Both the position numbers and the translations under genes were made by a program. A stretch of 64,000 bases of DNA, from NCBI GenBank assembly GCA_037957365.1, contig JARHVA010003526.1, forward strand, positions 820,001-884,000, written 5' to 3'. The notes under the pieces were generated by a model. The model made no database searches and was not told where the DNA came from. It saw nothing but the letters and a program-made list of their open reading frames with translations. Shown piece by piece: positions 1-11,306 of the stretch (position 1 is its first letter; every line of letters starts with the position of its first letter). This DNA is from Torreya grandis. Taxonomy: Eukaryota; Streptophyta; Pinopsida; Cupressales; Taxaceae.

Positions 1-358
1 TATAACCTCTATTTAAATTGATAGGATAGTTAAAGTGTTTGTACTCATGAAATGGTATACTAGGTAAAGGTTGAAGGTTAGGGATTTTATGGACATTGAA
101 TTCTATAAATTATTATAGATTTTAAAGGTTTGTGTTACCTTATACCTTATATATATCAACCATGTAAGGAAACTTAAAACATTGGCATGTGAAAGAGGCT
201 ACAACCCTCATACAATGATTCTAAGGATGATCAATTTTTTTTATATGATAAAGATAGGTTGAATATCATGACTTTAACCCTAGATGTAATAGGTGGTACC
301 ATGAAAGGAATACATTAACATCATAATGGAGGACTTTGACTTTGGTCATATCATTTTT
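1..358. other. Unassigned flank left of element A
   Basis: AT-rich sequence with no recognisable coding segment or repeat partner elsewhere in the window. It ends in a run of T just before the left LTR of element A. The 5 bases before the LTR are TTTTT, which could be one arm of a decayed target duplication (the right side reads TTTTG). Confidence 0.4.
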
Positions 359-1625
359 TGTAAATACCCATTTTGGTACAAGTACACATATTTCTAGTCT
401 TCTTTTATGTATATACCTTTTTACTAAGAATTATACATCTCGTGATGTGATCTCTTGTGGATATTTTCAATTCCACCTTGTTTCCTTTATTTTACCTACC
501 CCTTGGACTTGTGTGCTATTTATGTTTATCATTTTCCAATGTATGCCAGGGATCCCTACCAATTTTACCTATTTTATATATGTATTTATCCACTAGACAT
601 AGCATATGTCTTAGACACAAGCATCAAAATTAGTCTCTAGTCTCGATACAACTATCTAGACTTATTTTTTTTAAATCTTTTTTCTATATCTTTCACTTTG
701 TGACTATTTTGTTTTCCCTCTTTGCCCATTCTATGGTCAACTTTTCATGATTAACTAGGTTCTAATTCAAATTCAAAATATTACTACATATATAAAGGCT
801 ATGGTATAATTAATACACCTTCCAATTTAATAAGGTAACTCTCTAATAATAAATTACTATTCATTTCAAGCTATCAAATTGTACTGCAACACTGAATCAA
901 ATATCTAAAGAATTTGAAAGGTCAAATATACTATTACATCACTTATACCAAGGTTTACTAGGAGAAATATAATATAGTTACACTATTACAATTCCACACA
1001 CATGCATAGGAGGGAGAACTAAATGTAAGTCTAAGGTCCTCTAAGGAGTATTGGTTATGAAGGTAACATTTAGAAATAACATAGTTACTAAGGCTAGATT
1101 GACTCACATTACTAACCCCTTTTACTAGGTTATAAGAGGTACAATAAAAAGTAATAAGGGTTGTTTATTATCTATATCTGGGACAAAATTGAACATAATT
1201 TTAGTTAAAAAACATTTAAATAGGGGTAATATAGGTCTATTCCAAATTTGAAGTCACTACTATGTATATCTCTCACTATACGCTTTCATCAAGAGTGGAC
1301 ATAAGCATTGATGTTACTATCCTAGATTGACATAAATGTCTAAAGATTAAAAATAGTTAAAATATATAATAAATAAATTATATACCTCTAATATGACCCT
1401 ATGATGACTCATGATCATGATCACAATATAGAATAGAATAATAAATAAGATACACTCTCTCTATCCCTTAGTTACTTAGTAATTTTTGTATTTATTGCTC
1501 ATACTTAAATGAGATATATTGTCAAAATACTATATTACATTTTTAAAATATAAACAGTACTTTATTAACAATCAAACATATTTATTACTTCATGTTTATC
1601 TTATGAATCTAAAACCATTAAAATA
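359..1625 (+). repeat. Element A, 5' LTR
   Basis: This stretch is matched at 8664-9390 and, after the B1 insertion, at 34307-34842. Shared landmarks include ACACATGCATAGGAGGGAGA at 998-1017 and 9301-9320, and the segment around 1105-1180 that recurs at 34325-34400. It starts TGTAAATAC. The end is set where the two copies stop matching, after CCATTAAAATA. Length agrees with the split right copy to within a few bases. Confidence 0.8.
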
Positions 1626-1949
1626 TTTGGTGAACCCTTCCTATGTTTATTAAACCAAAACCCTTGTTTGCATATTAGGGTTTTCACCTTCTTTGAAAGT
1701 TCATTTTAGTTTTCTATATTTTATTATCAGATCTGAATTCTACCTCACTTATGAGGGCATATCTTAGGAATGCTTAGTTACATCCTTGCTTTGTCCATAC
1801 TCATTTTGTACTTCATAGTTATTTGCACCTTTATAGTCTTTATGGAGTTCTTATCAAAATATCATGCATGGAATCAAAATTATGGTAGATTATTTATTCC
1901 ACACAATGATCAATGTATTAAATATGATGACCTAAAAGAACACCAAAAC

Positions 1950-4260
1950 TAGATAAATCCACTTTTTGTTACAATTATGACAATGAAATAACTACTGATG
2001 CAGATGTAAATATAACTAAACAAAGTAGTGATCATGATGCTCCCACTCTTGGTTATTAATGTGATGAAATTCCCCTTGGTTATGATACCTCTCATATTCT
2101 TCTATTTTATGATATTTAATAGATAAAAAACATGCAAAATTATACTATTCATAATGTTGAAAATCAAACTATTACATTCATACCCTATTTAGTCATTTCA
2201 ATAAGTGAGTGTGATTCTCCCCTTTCAAATGTTTGAAATTTCAAAGAATTTGAATGTTCCTCCACTATATCTCATAATGAAAATGTTGAAAAAATAAAGT
2301 GTGTGCCTTCTTCTCCAAACAATACTATTGTTGAAAATCCTAATGTTTTTTGTGCATGATTCAAGTGAAAGTAGTCAAATTTATTCTTCCACTCTAGTAT
2401 GTGATGAACATGTCTTGTGTCTCCCATTATTATCATTGAATAACATAATAAGAGTGTCAATGAAAATCCTGATGAAACAATCACAAAAAATTTATTGTTT
2501 TTGGAAACACAAAAAGTCCCAAACCCTTTTGATGTATCTTGTACAAAGGTAAAACCACATAAATTCAAGAAATAAAAAACATATTTTCAAAGGATAAAAA
2601 TGATAGTCGTGTCTTATTCCTTTCTCACATAGATATGATTCACCTAAATTAGAAAGAAATATTTCATTATTTACTCTTCCTTCTATAGGATATGACACTC
2701 CAACTCAAAGTGAAAATGACAACCTTGCATCTCTTAATGTGTTACATGCTATAACAAATGTTTCTTCCCTTTCCTCCTTTGCATTTTCTTCTAAAAAGGA
2801 GAGTGTGGCTCAAAATGAAATTATACCTCCTACTCCTATAATATGTCACTTAGTTATAAGAATGTATCACCTTGAAATGATAATGATATTAACCTTTTCA
2901 CACTTCAAAAAGACATACCTACATCTTTAGACATGGATGTTCCCTTACCAAATACTTATAAATCATGTGATGAGTCTATTTCAAAGAATGATGAAGATTC
3001 CATCATCCCTATGTTATATATGAATGGTAGTTTGAAACCACTATAAAAAGACTCAACTTATTCTTATGACATGTTATCTATTATGACTAACATTAGATAT
3101 TTACAATAATAGGTCAATAGTTTTAAGTTGTAGGTTTCTTCTCAAGAAGCTATTCTTGAGGAGAAAACATTATTAGAGAAACCTCTTACTATGAATGCAT
3201 TTGAGTATCCTTATCCTTCAAACTTTATTATGAATAAGTTATCCTCCTTTGATGGTCAGGGAGATCCTTCTATTCATTTACAATAATATACACACTCCTT
3301 TGAACATTGGGCCCAAAATGAAAACTTGATCTTAAAAGCCTTTTATCATATCTTAACTAAAGGGGCACTTGATTGGTTTCATAATTTTACAAATGGTTCA
3401 TTATCAAATTGCAAACAACTTGAAGATGTATTTATATCACATTTTCCTTAGTACGCCATACCAAAATTACCATTAGATCATTTAAAAATGTTGACACAAA
3501 CACAAAATAATCCTATACAATATTATATCATTCAATTTAAGGATGTTTTATATTCATTATATTACACACCCTCGGATTTAGAGATCTAATTTATATTTAG
3601 CCTAGGTCTTCTTTCTCTAGTAAGTGAAAAAGCATTACATAAGCCTTTTGATTCATTCAATATCTTATATTGGGATGTGCATAAATATGCATACGCGCTA
3701 AACATTAAACAAATTAAGTTTCTTATTTCACCATTTAAGCTAAAAAATGATAAAAATATTATCCCCAAAGTACATAAAAAAATTAAAAAAAAATTGAACC
3801 ACTTTAAAAGCCTTATATAGAATCAAACCCATCTATCATGAATTAAATAATAAAGGTATTGAATAAAAGAAAGGAACATGTTTTTAGAGTACCTCCCATA
3901 GTTATACCCAATACCACCACAAAATGGTATCCTCTTCAATTTGATTGGTACTAGGATATACCACATGACATATTATGAACTTTATTAGACAAACACATGA
4001 TCAGACTCCATCCTAATTCAAATTACCCACCTCATAGATTTGAGAAGGAAAAAGGACCACTTTTGCAATTATCATGGTATTAATGGTCATCAATATAATG
4101 AGTGTTTTACTCTCAAGCAAAAACTTACATAATTATCTAATTGCATAATGATTACATATCAAAAATACATATCTAGACATGTTTCACATACTTATCCTAG
4201 GGGATCACATAGGGAGGATGAGATATCCCATGATGAGCCCTATAGAGAACACATGGTCCA
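1950..4260 (+). pseudogene. gag: Relic gag of element A (Ty3-type capsid/nucleocapsid)
   Basis: Read in the frame of the ATG at 3191, the core shows FDGQGDPSIHL, then the capsid-type motif GALDWFHNF and LEDVFISHF, the usual landmarks of a Retrotrans_gag domain. The same frame can be followed back to about 1950 through an acidic, serine-rich N-terminal part. Downstream, in a shifted frame at 4058-4130, CNYHGINGHQYNEC gives a C-x2-H-x4-H-x4-C knuckle followed by a basic/leucine tail, as in Tat-like gag proteins. Gag would form the virus-like particle and package the RNA. The frame is broken by stops at 3107, 3110, 3284, 3449 and 3587, all TAA/TAG where glutamine is usual or plausible, plus frameshifts after 3760. 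No protease or pol follows. The domain assignment is secure; the N-terminal extent is inferred. Confidence 0.75.
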
Positions 4261-4399
4261 CTAGCCTTCATAGAGGATGAATTCTAGTAGAATTCCTTTT
4301 CCCATAGTAATGTCTCCCAAGACTGATCTCTCCCACACTAATCTTACCAAGGAACCATTGGTCAATTAGGTCCTTAATATAGAGGTACAAGGAGGGCTA

Positions 4400-4715
4400 A
4401 ACTTGTAAAATATATATGGTTACCTAAATAGATACATACAAATTCATAGTATATTTCTACATACACTTTAGAAATGATTATAGAATCACAATCTATAATA
4501 ATATTTATATATGATCATTATATTAAGGCTTTCCTATATCCATCTATGTTCCATTTCATATGATTATTTATTTATTGATAGAAATAATACACATACTTAA
4601 AAAAATCCACAACCTATACTATGGAAATAAAATGCAATTAAACATAATAGAATGTGAAATAATAAATGGAACAGTGTAAATATATTCAATACCATATAAA
4701 GTCCATGTGATCAAT

Positions 4716-4753
<38 letters not shown>

Positions 4754-5289
4754 TTGATATAATGATTTTAAAAATAATCATATTAAAAAATAAGTCATGG
4801 TCATATCCCCTAGGGTATACTCCTCATCACTATCAACATCTACAAATCCAATGCCTCTAGATGTAGATGCACCAAGATCAAATCATGAGCATAGTACAAG
4901 TGATAACATGTATAATATTCTTGAAAACACCTAACTACCACACTATCTCCTTGTGATATCATCTTAAATCATTAGAATTATTAATGAGTGTGTACACAAT
5001 CTCAGTGGAACTCCATTGTGGTATGTCTCATTTATCTAGATCCACACATAACTCCTCACACTCAATGGTTGAAATATAATATGCTACCACAACTCTCACA
5101 AAGATCAAAAAATAGTGCATGCACACTAAAAATGTCAATAAATTTCTAAATAAATATATCTCTAACTACATCCATAGTCACACTATGAGTAAGGGCCTAA
5201 ATCACCCAATCCACAATGGTCGACTAATCCTAGTTACCTACACACATTTGAGATAATAAACCAATTATAAACATATATAAACACCGCAT
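4400..5289. other. Non-coding stretch inside element A
   Basis: No coding domain was recognised on either strand. It holds a long AT microsatellite (separate entry). The right end may contain the decayed C-terminal part of the antisense PMD relic, but I could not read a frame there. Confidence 0.4.
4714..4752. repeat. (AT)n microsatellite
   Basis: An almost uninterrupted run of alternating A and T, close to 40 bases, in the region between gag and the antisense PMD relic. It is slippage-prone and has no coding content. Confidence 0.9.
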
Positions 5290-6530
5290 AAATTTATAAC
5301 CAAATCAAATGAAAAAACTCAAAACTATGGATTATTCATATAATAGTTTTGGTCCTATAGGATCAATACATCCTACATCAACACCTCATCCTCTGTTACC
5401 ACCCTGTGTTGTAAGAATGACACCTGGAGTTGTGACTATAATAGGAAACAATAAAGGCCAAAAATATTTATCCCACCACTACACATACCCATCAATACAC
5501 CCAACATAATATCATAATACCATGGGAACCACATGATCTCACTCATCACCTAGGTGTGGGTCTAGATCTATAGTAGTGGAAGATGGCCTATCATATAGCT
5601 TATGACTACTTTATACTATACAATGCCATGTATATGGTGTTGAGGGCACTCCTTGATCAATCCAAAACTTTCATAAAAACAAATAATTCTAAAATAACTC
5701 ATACACACCAGTAAATTGATCAATCAACCACATACTAACACAAACCCTCTATAACTCATGACATCATTGGGCCACCCATAAAAGCCCTATAAGGATGCCA
5801 CACAATATGATCTAGAGATATCTTGTCTAAGGTAATCTAGTAATCAATATTGGTATGAAGTCTACCATGTGGTAATACCAATCACTTAGTAAAAACCTAT
5901 GTATGAGACCATATAGGGAGGGGACCACCAACAGGCCGTACTAATGTGATATGCTCATAGGCCTAGACATGAAATAGTCACCACTCTAATACCCCCACTA
6001 TGACTTTCTAGTGTAAACCTATAGAGATCCCTACATAAGGGATATATTACATACAAACCCATGAATGCTTGGTCTTATCCATATCAATGTGATGCGTTAT
6101 ATGATACATATGATAATAAATACCAACAATCCTACCCTACACAACTATAAATGATGCTAGTAAAACAAAAATAAACTTTTAGAACTATGGAAAATCACCT
6201 CTAATAGTGTCATTAAATCAAACCATACTAGTTATCTATAGCTTAGGATCCCTATGATAAATAAAATATACATGAGACCATTTCATATATACTTGGATAC
6301 TATCAATGAAAACCTAAACTTTCTCACCCCTAATCGGTAGCTAGTAAATCTAATATATGTCCTCCAAGGTGATGACCATATCACTAGTAAGAAGCTAGAA
6401 TGTACATGTATTCAGATTCCACCTATTTGATAAGGATATGAGGAGGTAGATATTGTATAGTATCTAACCTAAATGGTACACATGCCCCAATCCCACATGA
6501 TTAATTACATCCCCATCAACTACATCCAGA
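5290..6530 (-). pseudogene. Relic plant mobile domain (PMD, MAIN-like) protein, antisense in element A
   Basis: On the minus strand, in shifting frames, the landmarks of the plant mobile domain appear in the right order. Near 6425-6319: MVITLEDIY followed by LPIRGEKV, the 'GEMTITLEDV...LPIRG' signature. Near 6030-5970: HSGGIRVVTISCLGL and AYEHITLVRP, the 'lqlWAwEHI.lgRP' segment. Near 5811-5785: LDHIVWHPYR, the 'W.PY' motif. Spacing fits a protein of about 400 residues. Many stops and at least two frame changes make it non-functional. Known members (MAIN, MAIL1) act in gene and transposon silencing, and PMD genes are also carried by transposons. Here it lies antisense to the gag of A, either as an extra ORF carried by the element or as a separate insertion whose ends I cannot see. 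No neighbouring transposase was recognised. Confidence 0.7.
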
Positions 6531-7489
6531 CATAACTCTACTAATGTTGAATAGTGTTGACCATGCTAGAACTCTCAAATATGAACATCCTTTTGAAATA
6601 AAGAAAACAATAATAAAAATTCATTAATGATTTTATTTCATTGAAAAAATATATAAATATTAGAAAATTGAACACAAAATACAAAGACATTGGTTTCGGA
6701 TGCCAACACCATGTAGGATAGAAGTGTCAGACTCTAACATCCATGAAAGATAAATACATCAAACCATATCATCTGGAAGTGGACATTTGCATGAACACAC
6801 CAATGAAAAAATCTAGGATACTAACACAAGCATAAAACCTCCCATAAAAAAATCCTTAAAACTATACTCAAAATGCAAATTTTCAACAAAAAATACCAAT
6901 AAATTATCATAAAGTTACCATCTCATAAAAATCATGTCCAGTTAATGTACTCTAGAGCACATCAATTCATAGTAGGCGAGGAGTTATTATAAATGGAATT
7001 GTTCTTATCTAGACTTAGAGATAAAAATTCATAAATTTTCAAAATGCAAATGATTTCAAAGTTCTATTACAATACACCTAATGTACTTGTTTAACACAAC
7101 TTTAAATGACCATATCTTGAGCCTTAATTATCCAAATTTGAAACCACAAGTTTGATTGGCATATAGATAATGATCCCTTATATATTATACAAAAATTTTA
7201 TATATTTTTTTATGTAGATATCTTGATACATTCCAAATACTACCAAAAACAATGTTTCAAGATATTATCTATAATATTATCAAAACATTACTAAGTAAAC
7301 TCTTATCAAGTAAATTCTGCATTATTCATCTTGTGATGAGACTAAAAACAAGCACTACATTATCTCCTCATAAAATTTGGGTAATATTAGTAGGGTAATG
7401 TATTTAAACATATTATAAACTATATCATCATGGAAATTTGAATAATATTCTACATAATCAAACACACTTGGCACAATTCTCATAGTATA
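6531..7489. other. Non-coding stretch inside element A
   Basis: AT-rich, no recognised domain on either strand, no repeat partner seen. Ty3 elements carry pol between gag and the 3' LTR, but I find no RT or integrase motif here. Confidence 0.4.
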
Positions 7490-7785
7490 GTGAGGGCATG
7501 CTTTGGAAGCATATTTGCCACATTCATTCAGTATGTGGTACTTATATCACTTTTCATATTTAATATGATAATTAAATATGGTCATGTATTCCAAACATTT
7601 ATAGTTATTAGATTAAGTGGGGGCATCCTTTGGAAGCATGTTCTCCATACATGTTCAATATTTAACATCTTCAGATTACATTGGGAGCATATTTTGGAAA
7701 TATGTCCTCCACATTAGTAATTATTCTATTTATATATTAATTCATACATAGTGTGGGAATGTTTTTTAATCATTTTTTCCACACT
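7490..7785 (+). repeat. Array of related hairpin units near the 3' end of element A
   Basis: Four related units start at 7490, 7617, 7680 and 7750, with a weaker one near 7577. Each has the form GTGGGG...GCAT...TTTGGAAGCAT...CTCCACA, so the two halves pair into a stem with a short loop. The fourth unit (7750-7785) pairs AGTGTGG with CCACACT. Spacing is about 64-70 bases. Tandem repeats in the 3' untranslated part of Tat/Ogre-type elements are known, and this position matches that. Function is unknown. Confidence 0.65.
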
Positions 7786-8648
7786 TTTATATTTTCCAAA
7801 TTGGAAAAAAAAATAGAGATGGTATATGATTCATATTCATAATGTGGCAAAAATCCTATACATAGTTTATTTACATAGTTTTAACATAAGACATATATGA
7901 GGTGAATATGCCATGAAACAAGTGCCAAATATTGAAAAATACAAATTAGCTTCAAAATTAATTTTTTTTTATGGATTATGACCATAACACATAATTTTTG
8001 ATGTAGTGATACCCTGATCTAGTATCCATGGGATGCATTGAGCTTTACCCATATACAAAAATTGGTTCTTCCTTCTGGTGTCATTAGAGGGATTAAATAT
8101 TTTGGTCTCATCAAATTTTTTGGGTTAAATTAACTATAACACTCATCCCATATTGAGATACACACACATTTATATTACACTTGATTTGTGCTTGTCGGGA
8201 AACGATACTCTTGATGGATGAAACACCACTATTCTTATTATGGGTTGGGGGTATGATTACCTCCCAACTCTCCCTACTCTAGGTACAACACCATCAAGGT
8301 GTAATAAACTTTTTCCACGTGTATAATCACTCATTTTCCTATCCAAAATATGGATGATGTTGTAAGTCCCCTATCTACTTCACCAGTTTCCATCACTCAA
8401 GGCCCAATTACTACATAACACGTACATAGGTGTACTCTATCCATTATCTTTATTTATGATAATTTTTAGTATTAATTATATACATTTATTTAATTTTTTG
8501 GAATATCCTTGGTTTTAGGCAATGTTCAAAGGATGAATTATTGAAGGAACAAACTTGAGCAAAGACAAGGTATGTTGTCGACACCACAGTATGCATTTTC
8601 TTTTCCTTTAAACTAGTAATTCTAGTTTTTCTTACATATTACTATATT
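7786..8648. other. 3' untranslated region of element A
   Basis: No coding domain recognised. It leads to the polypurine tract. It carries several long homopolymer runs and no clear internal repeat. Confidence 0.4.
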
Positions 8649-8663
8649 AAAGGGGGGGGGGAA
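8649..8663 (+). promoter_or_regulatory. Polypurine tract of element A
   Basis: Three A, ten G and two A directly before the right LTR. Such a tract primes plus-strand DNA synthesis during reverse transcription, and its position sets the + orientation of A. The G run is unusually pure. Confidence 0.7.
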
Positions 8664-9060
8664 TTTATACACCAATTTTAGTACAAGTACACATATTTAT
8701 AATATTCTTTTATGTATATACCTTTTTATTGAGAATTAGACATCTAGTGATGCAATCTCTCATGGACCTCTTTGGTTCCACCTTGTTTCACTTGTTTTAC
8801 ATACCCCTTGGGCATATGTTATGTCTATTTATATTTTTAGAAATATATTGTAAGTATTAATATCTATTTTACCTATTTTATACATGTTTTTATCCGTTGG
8901 ACACTAGCATTGACATTAGTCTCTAGTCTTGATGCAACTATCTAGACTTTTTTTAATCTTTTTTCGATATCTTTCACTTTGTGACTATTTTATTATCCCT
9001 ATTTTTCCATAATATGGTCAAATTTTCATGTGTCACTAGGTTATAATTCTAATTAAAAAG

Positions 9061-9097
<37 letters not shown>

Positions 9098-9390
9098 AAG
9101 GCTATGGTATAATTAATACACCTTATATTTTGATAAGGTAACTCTCAAATAAGAAAGTACCGTTCATTTCAAGATGTCACATTAAAATACAACACTAAAT
9201 CAAATATATAAAGCATTATAAAGGTAAAATATAATATTAAAACACTTATACCAAGGGTTAATATAATAAATATCATATAGTTACACTATTACAATTCCAC
9301 ACACATGCATAGGAGGGAGAACTACATGTAAGTATGAGGCCCTCTTAGGAGTATTAGTTATGTAAGAAACACTTAAAAACAACATGGATA
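8664..9390 (+). repeat. Element A, 3' LTR, left part (split by B1)
   Basis: Matches the first 730 bases or so of the left LTR. It breaks off at 9390, exactly where B1 begins with TGTTGGAGG, and resumes at 34307. Confidence 0.8.
9066..9095. repeat. (AT)n microsatellite in the 3' LTR of A
   Basis: A run of alternating A and T that is present here but only as a very short ATATAT in the matching place of the left LTR (near 788), so it expanded after insertion. Confidence 0.85.
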
Positions 9391-11306
9391 TGTTGGAGGT
9401 ATAAATAATGAGATGGGGGGTGGATCATTTGTCTTAAAATAGTCCTTCAATTTTACTTGACATTCATAAATCATTCATTCACTTACATACAACAATCAAT
9501 GCATACACAAGCATTTATGAAAGTAAACAACATTAGAGCATAATATGTATGTAAAAAACCCTCATCAGGAATAAAACCAGATAATAAAAATATTGGAATA
9601 CATTTTATAAGTAATGAATCAAATTTTTAGTGAAGCACCAACCTCATAAGGATCACCAACCCCTCACTAGTTAAACACCAATTCAACTAGCTTTTTCAAC
9701 AAGCTCCAACCTGCAAGGAGGCTCCAACCCCCTAGGTAACCAAGAAAAAACTAATATAAATTTAATATATGATAAAATTTGGGCACTTTTTTCTCACTCA
9801 ACTGAATATTACCTCCTTATTTTTCTCTTCTCACACTTATATCTCTCACAAATGACTTATTAGGCATTCTCACTCAACTAGCCCTTTCCTTGGTAAAATT
9901 AGGTTAAATGAACTTGATAAACACCTAGAAAAACATAGTTATATATTAATATCATATTAATCACATCTATAGGATTATATTAAATCCCTTTACCTATTAT
10001 CTAAAACTTAATATCCTTCGATCATATGCTCAATACTCTAACTAGTCAAATTAGGCCTATTAAGCCTTGTCTTTATACTTGACTCTTGATCTTACCCATC
10101 TTGGTCAACCAAGAAACTTATAAAACTTAGATAATCATTGAAATAAATAAATACACATGTTTTAAAAATTTAATAATCAATACATATTTTATTCATTGCC
10201 CTTATGGGCCAAAACCACCATTAGGCCTAATAGAGACATAATGTAATGAGGCCTTCTCTAAGTACATGTTTTACTTAGACCTCCTTGGAACAATTTAAGC
10301 CTATAAAAATGGATGAAAAAATTCACATGTAATTTTAATATAAAATTTATAATATCATATTATTTCCCTAATACTATTTTTATCTTTTCACAATTAGGCC
10401 TTCTTACTGCCAGAAAGTTTGTCTTGTAAATCTGATACATGAAATCAAATTTGACATATAAACCAAAAAAATACATGAATAGAATATAAATGACCTAAAA
10501 AACATCCCCATATGATTTAGTATTCAATAAATAGGCCATAATACCTCAAGAACACTCATGTAAAAGGCTTACTCAGAACCACCAAACACTTGTCAACATA
10601 CAATCAAGAACATTTAACTTTCCATACTTAAATAGGGGCTTATAATGAATATAATTAAATTTAAATGAACCTATGAGAAATTTATAACACATTAATTATC
10701 ATTGTATTATTCATCTTAGACAAAAATAACTTAGAAACATCATTTTTACTTACACACAAAAAATTTCCTATAGCATAAAAAACATAGTTATGAGAATCAA
10801 GAATTAGAGCACCTACGAGAATAATTTTGTGGTATTAAAATGGGTTTACATGAACCTTTAGTATACTTTTATAAATTTTAAATATATATATATATATCAT
10901 TTTTATATATCAATATTGGTCTTATAGACTAGTCTCACAACTTCACTCTACACAGACTACATTGTGATAGACAGACCATTTTGATAATAAATTTTTGCTT
11001 TTGTATGAGAATAATAAATAGTTATAAAAAAATGGATATCAGTTATAGGTATTTAAAAATTAACCCATTCATTTGGATCCATCCATAATCTTTTACAACC
11101 AATCCCTAATCTCATTCTCGTTCTTGCCTAGTTTTCTCATTATCTTGCTCATTAGGCCTATTTAGCAATAGATCAAATTTCATTATCAGCTTATCCTATT
11201 TAGGGTCTACAAAATACTCATAAAATTACATGAGAAAAAAATATAATTCTTACACATAATACTTTTTCCATTGACATGGTTTGACCTAGTCAACACTACA
11301 TGTTAT
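9391..11306 (-). repeat. Element B1, 3' LTR, outer part (split by B2)
   Basis: Co-linear with 31256 to about 33155. Shared landmarks are the palindrome ATTAGGCCTAAT (10220 and 32085), the block around 10550-10610 matching 32440-32510, and the end block around 11100-11290 matching 32940-33150. It ends at GTTAT, the left arm of the B2 target duplication. Confidence 0.85.

Noticed and set aside
336..640. Overlapping ORFs of 86 and 61 residues at 336-640
   Set aside because: They lie across the start of the A LTR, are Phe/Tyr/Ile-rich from AT-rich DNA, and the matching stretch in the other LTR does not keep the frames.
1626..1650. Primer-binding site for element A at TGGTGAACCC
   Set aside because: It sits at the right place but matches no plant tRNA 3' end that I can name with confidence.
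2272..2698. Minus-strand ORFs of 98 and 68 residues opposite gag of A
   Set aside because: They are antisense to the readable gag frame and have no domain signature; treated as shadows.
7490..7717. 75-residue + strand ORF over the hairpin array
   Set aside because: The ORF follows from the repeated units; the units vary in length without regard to frame.
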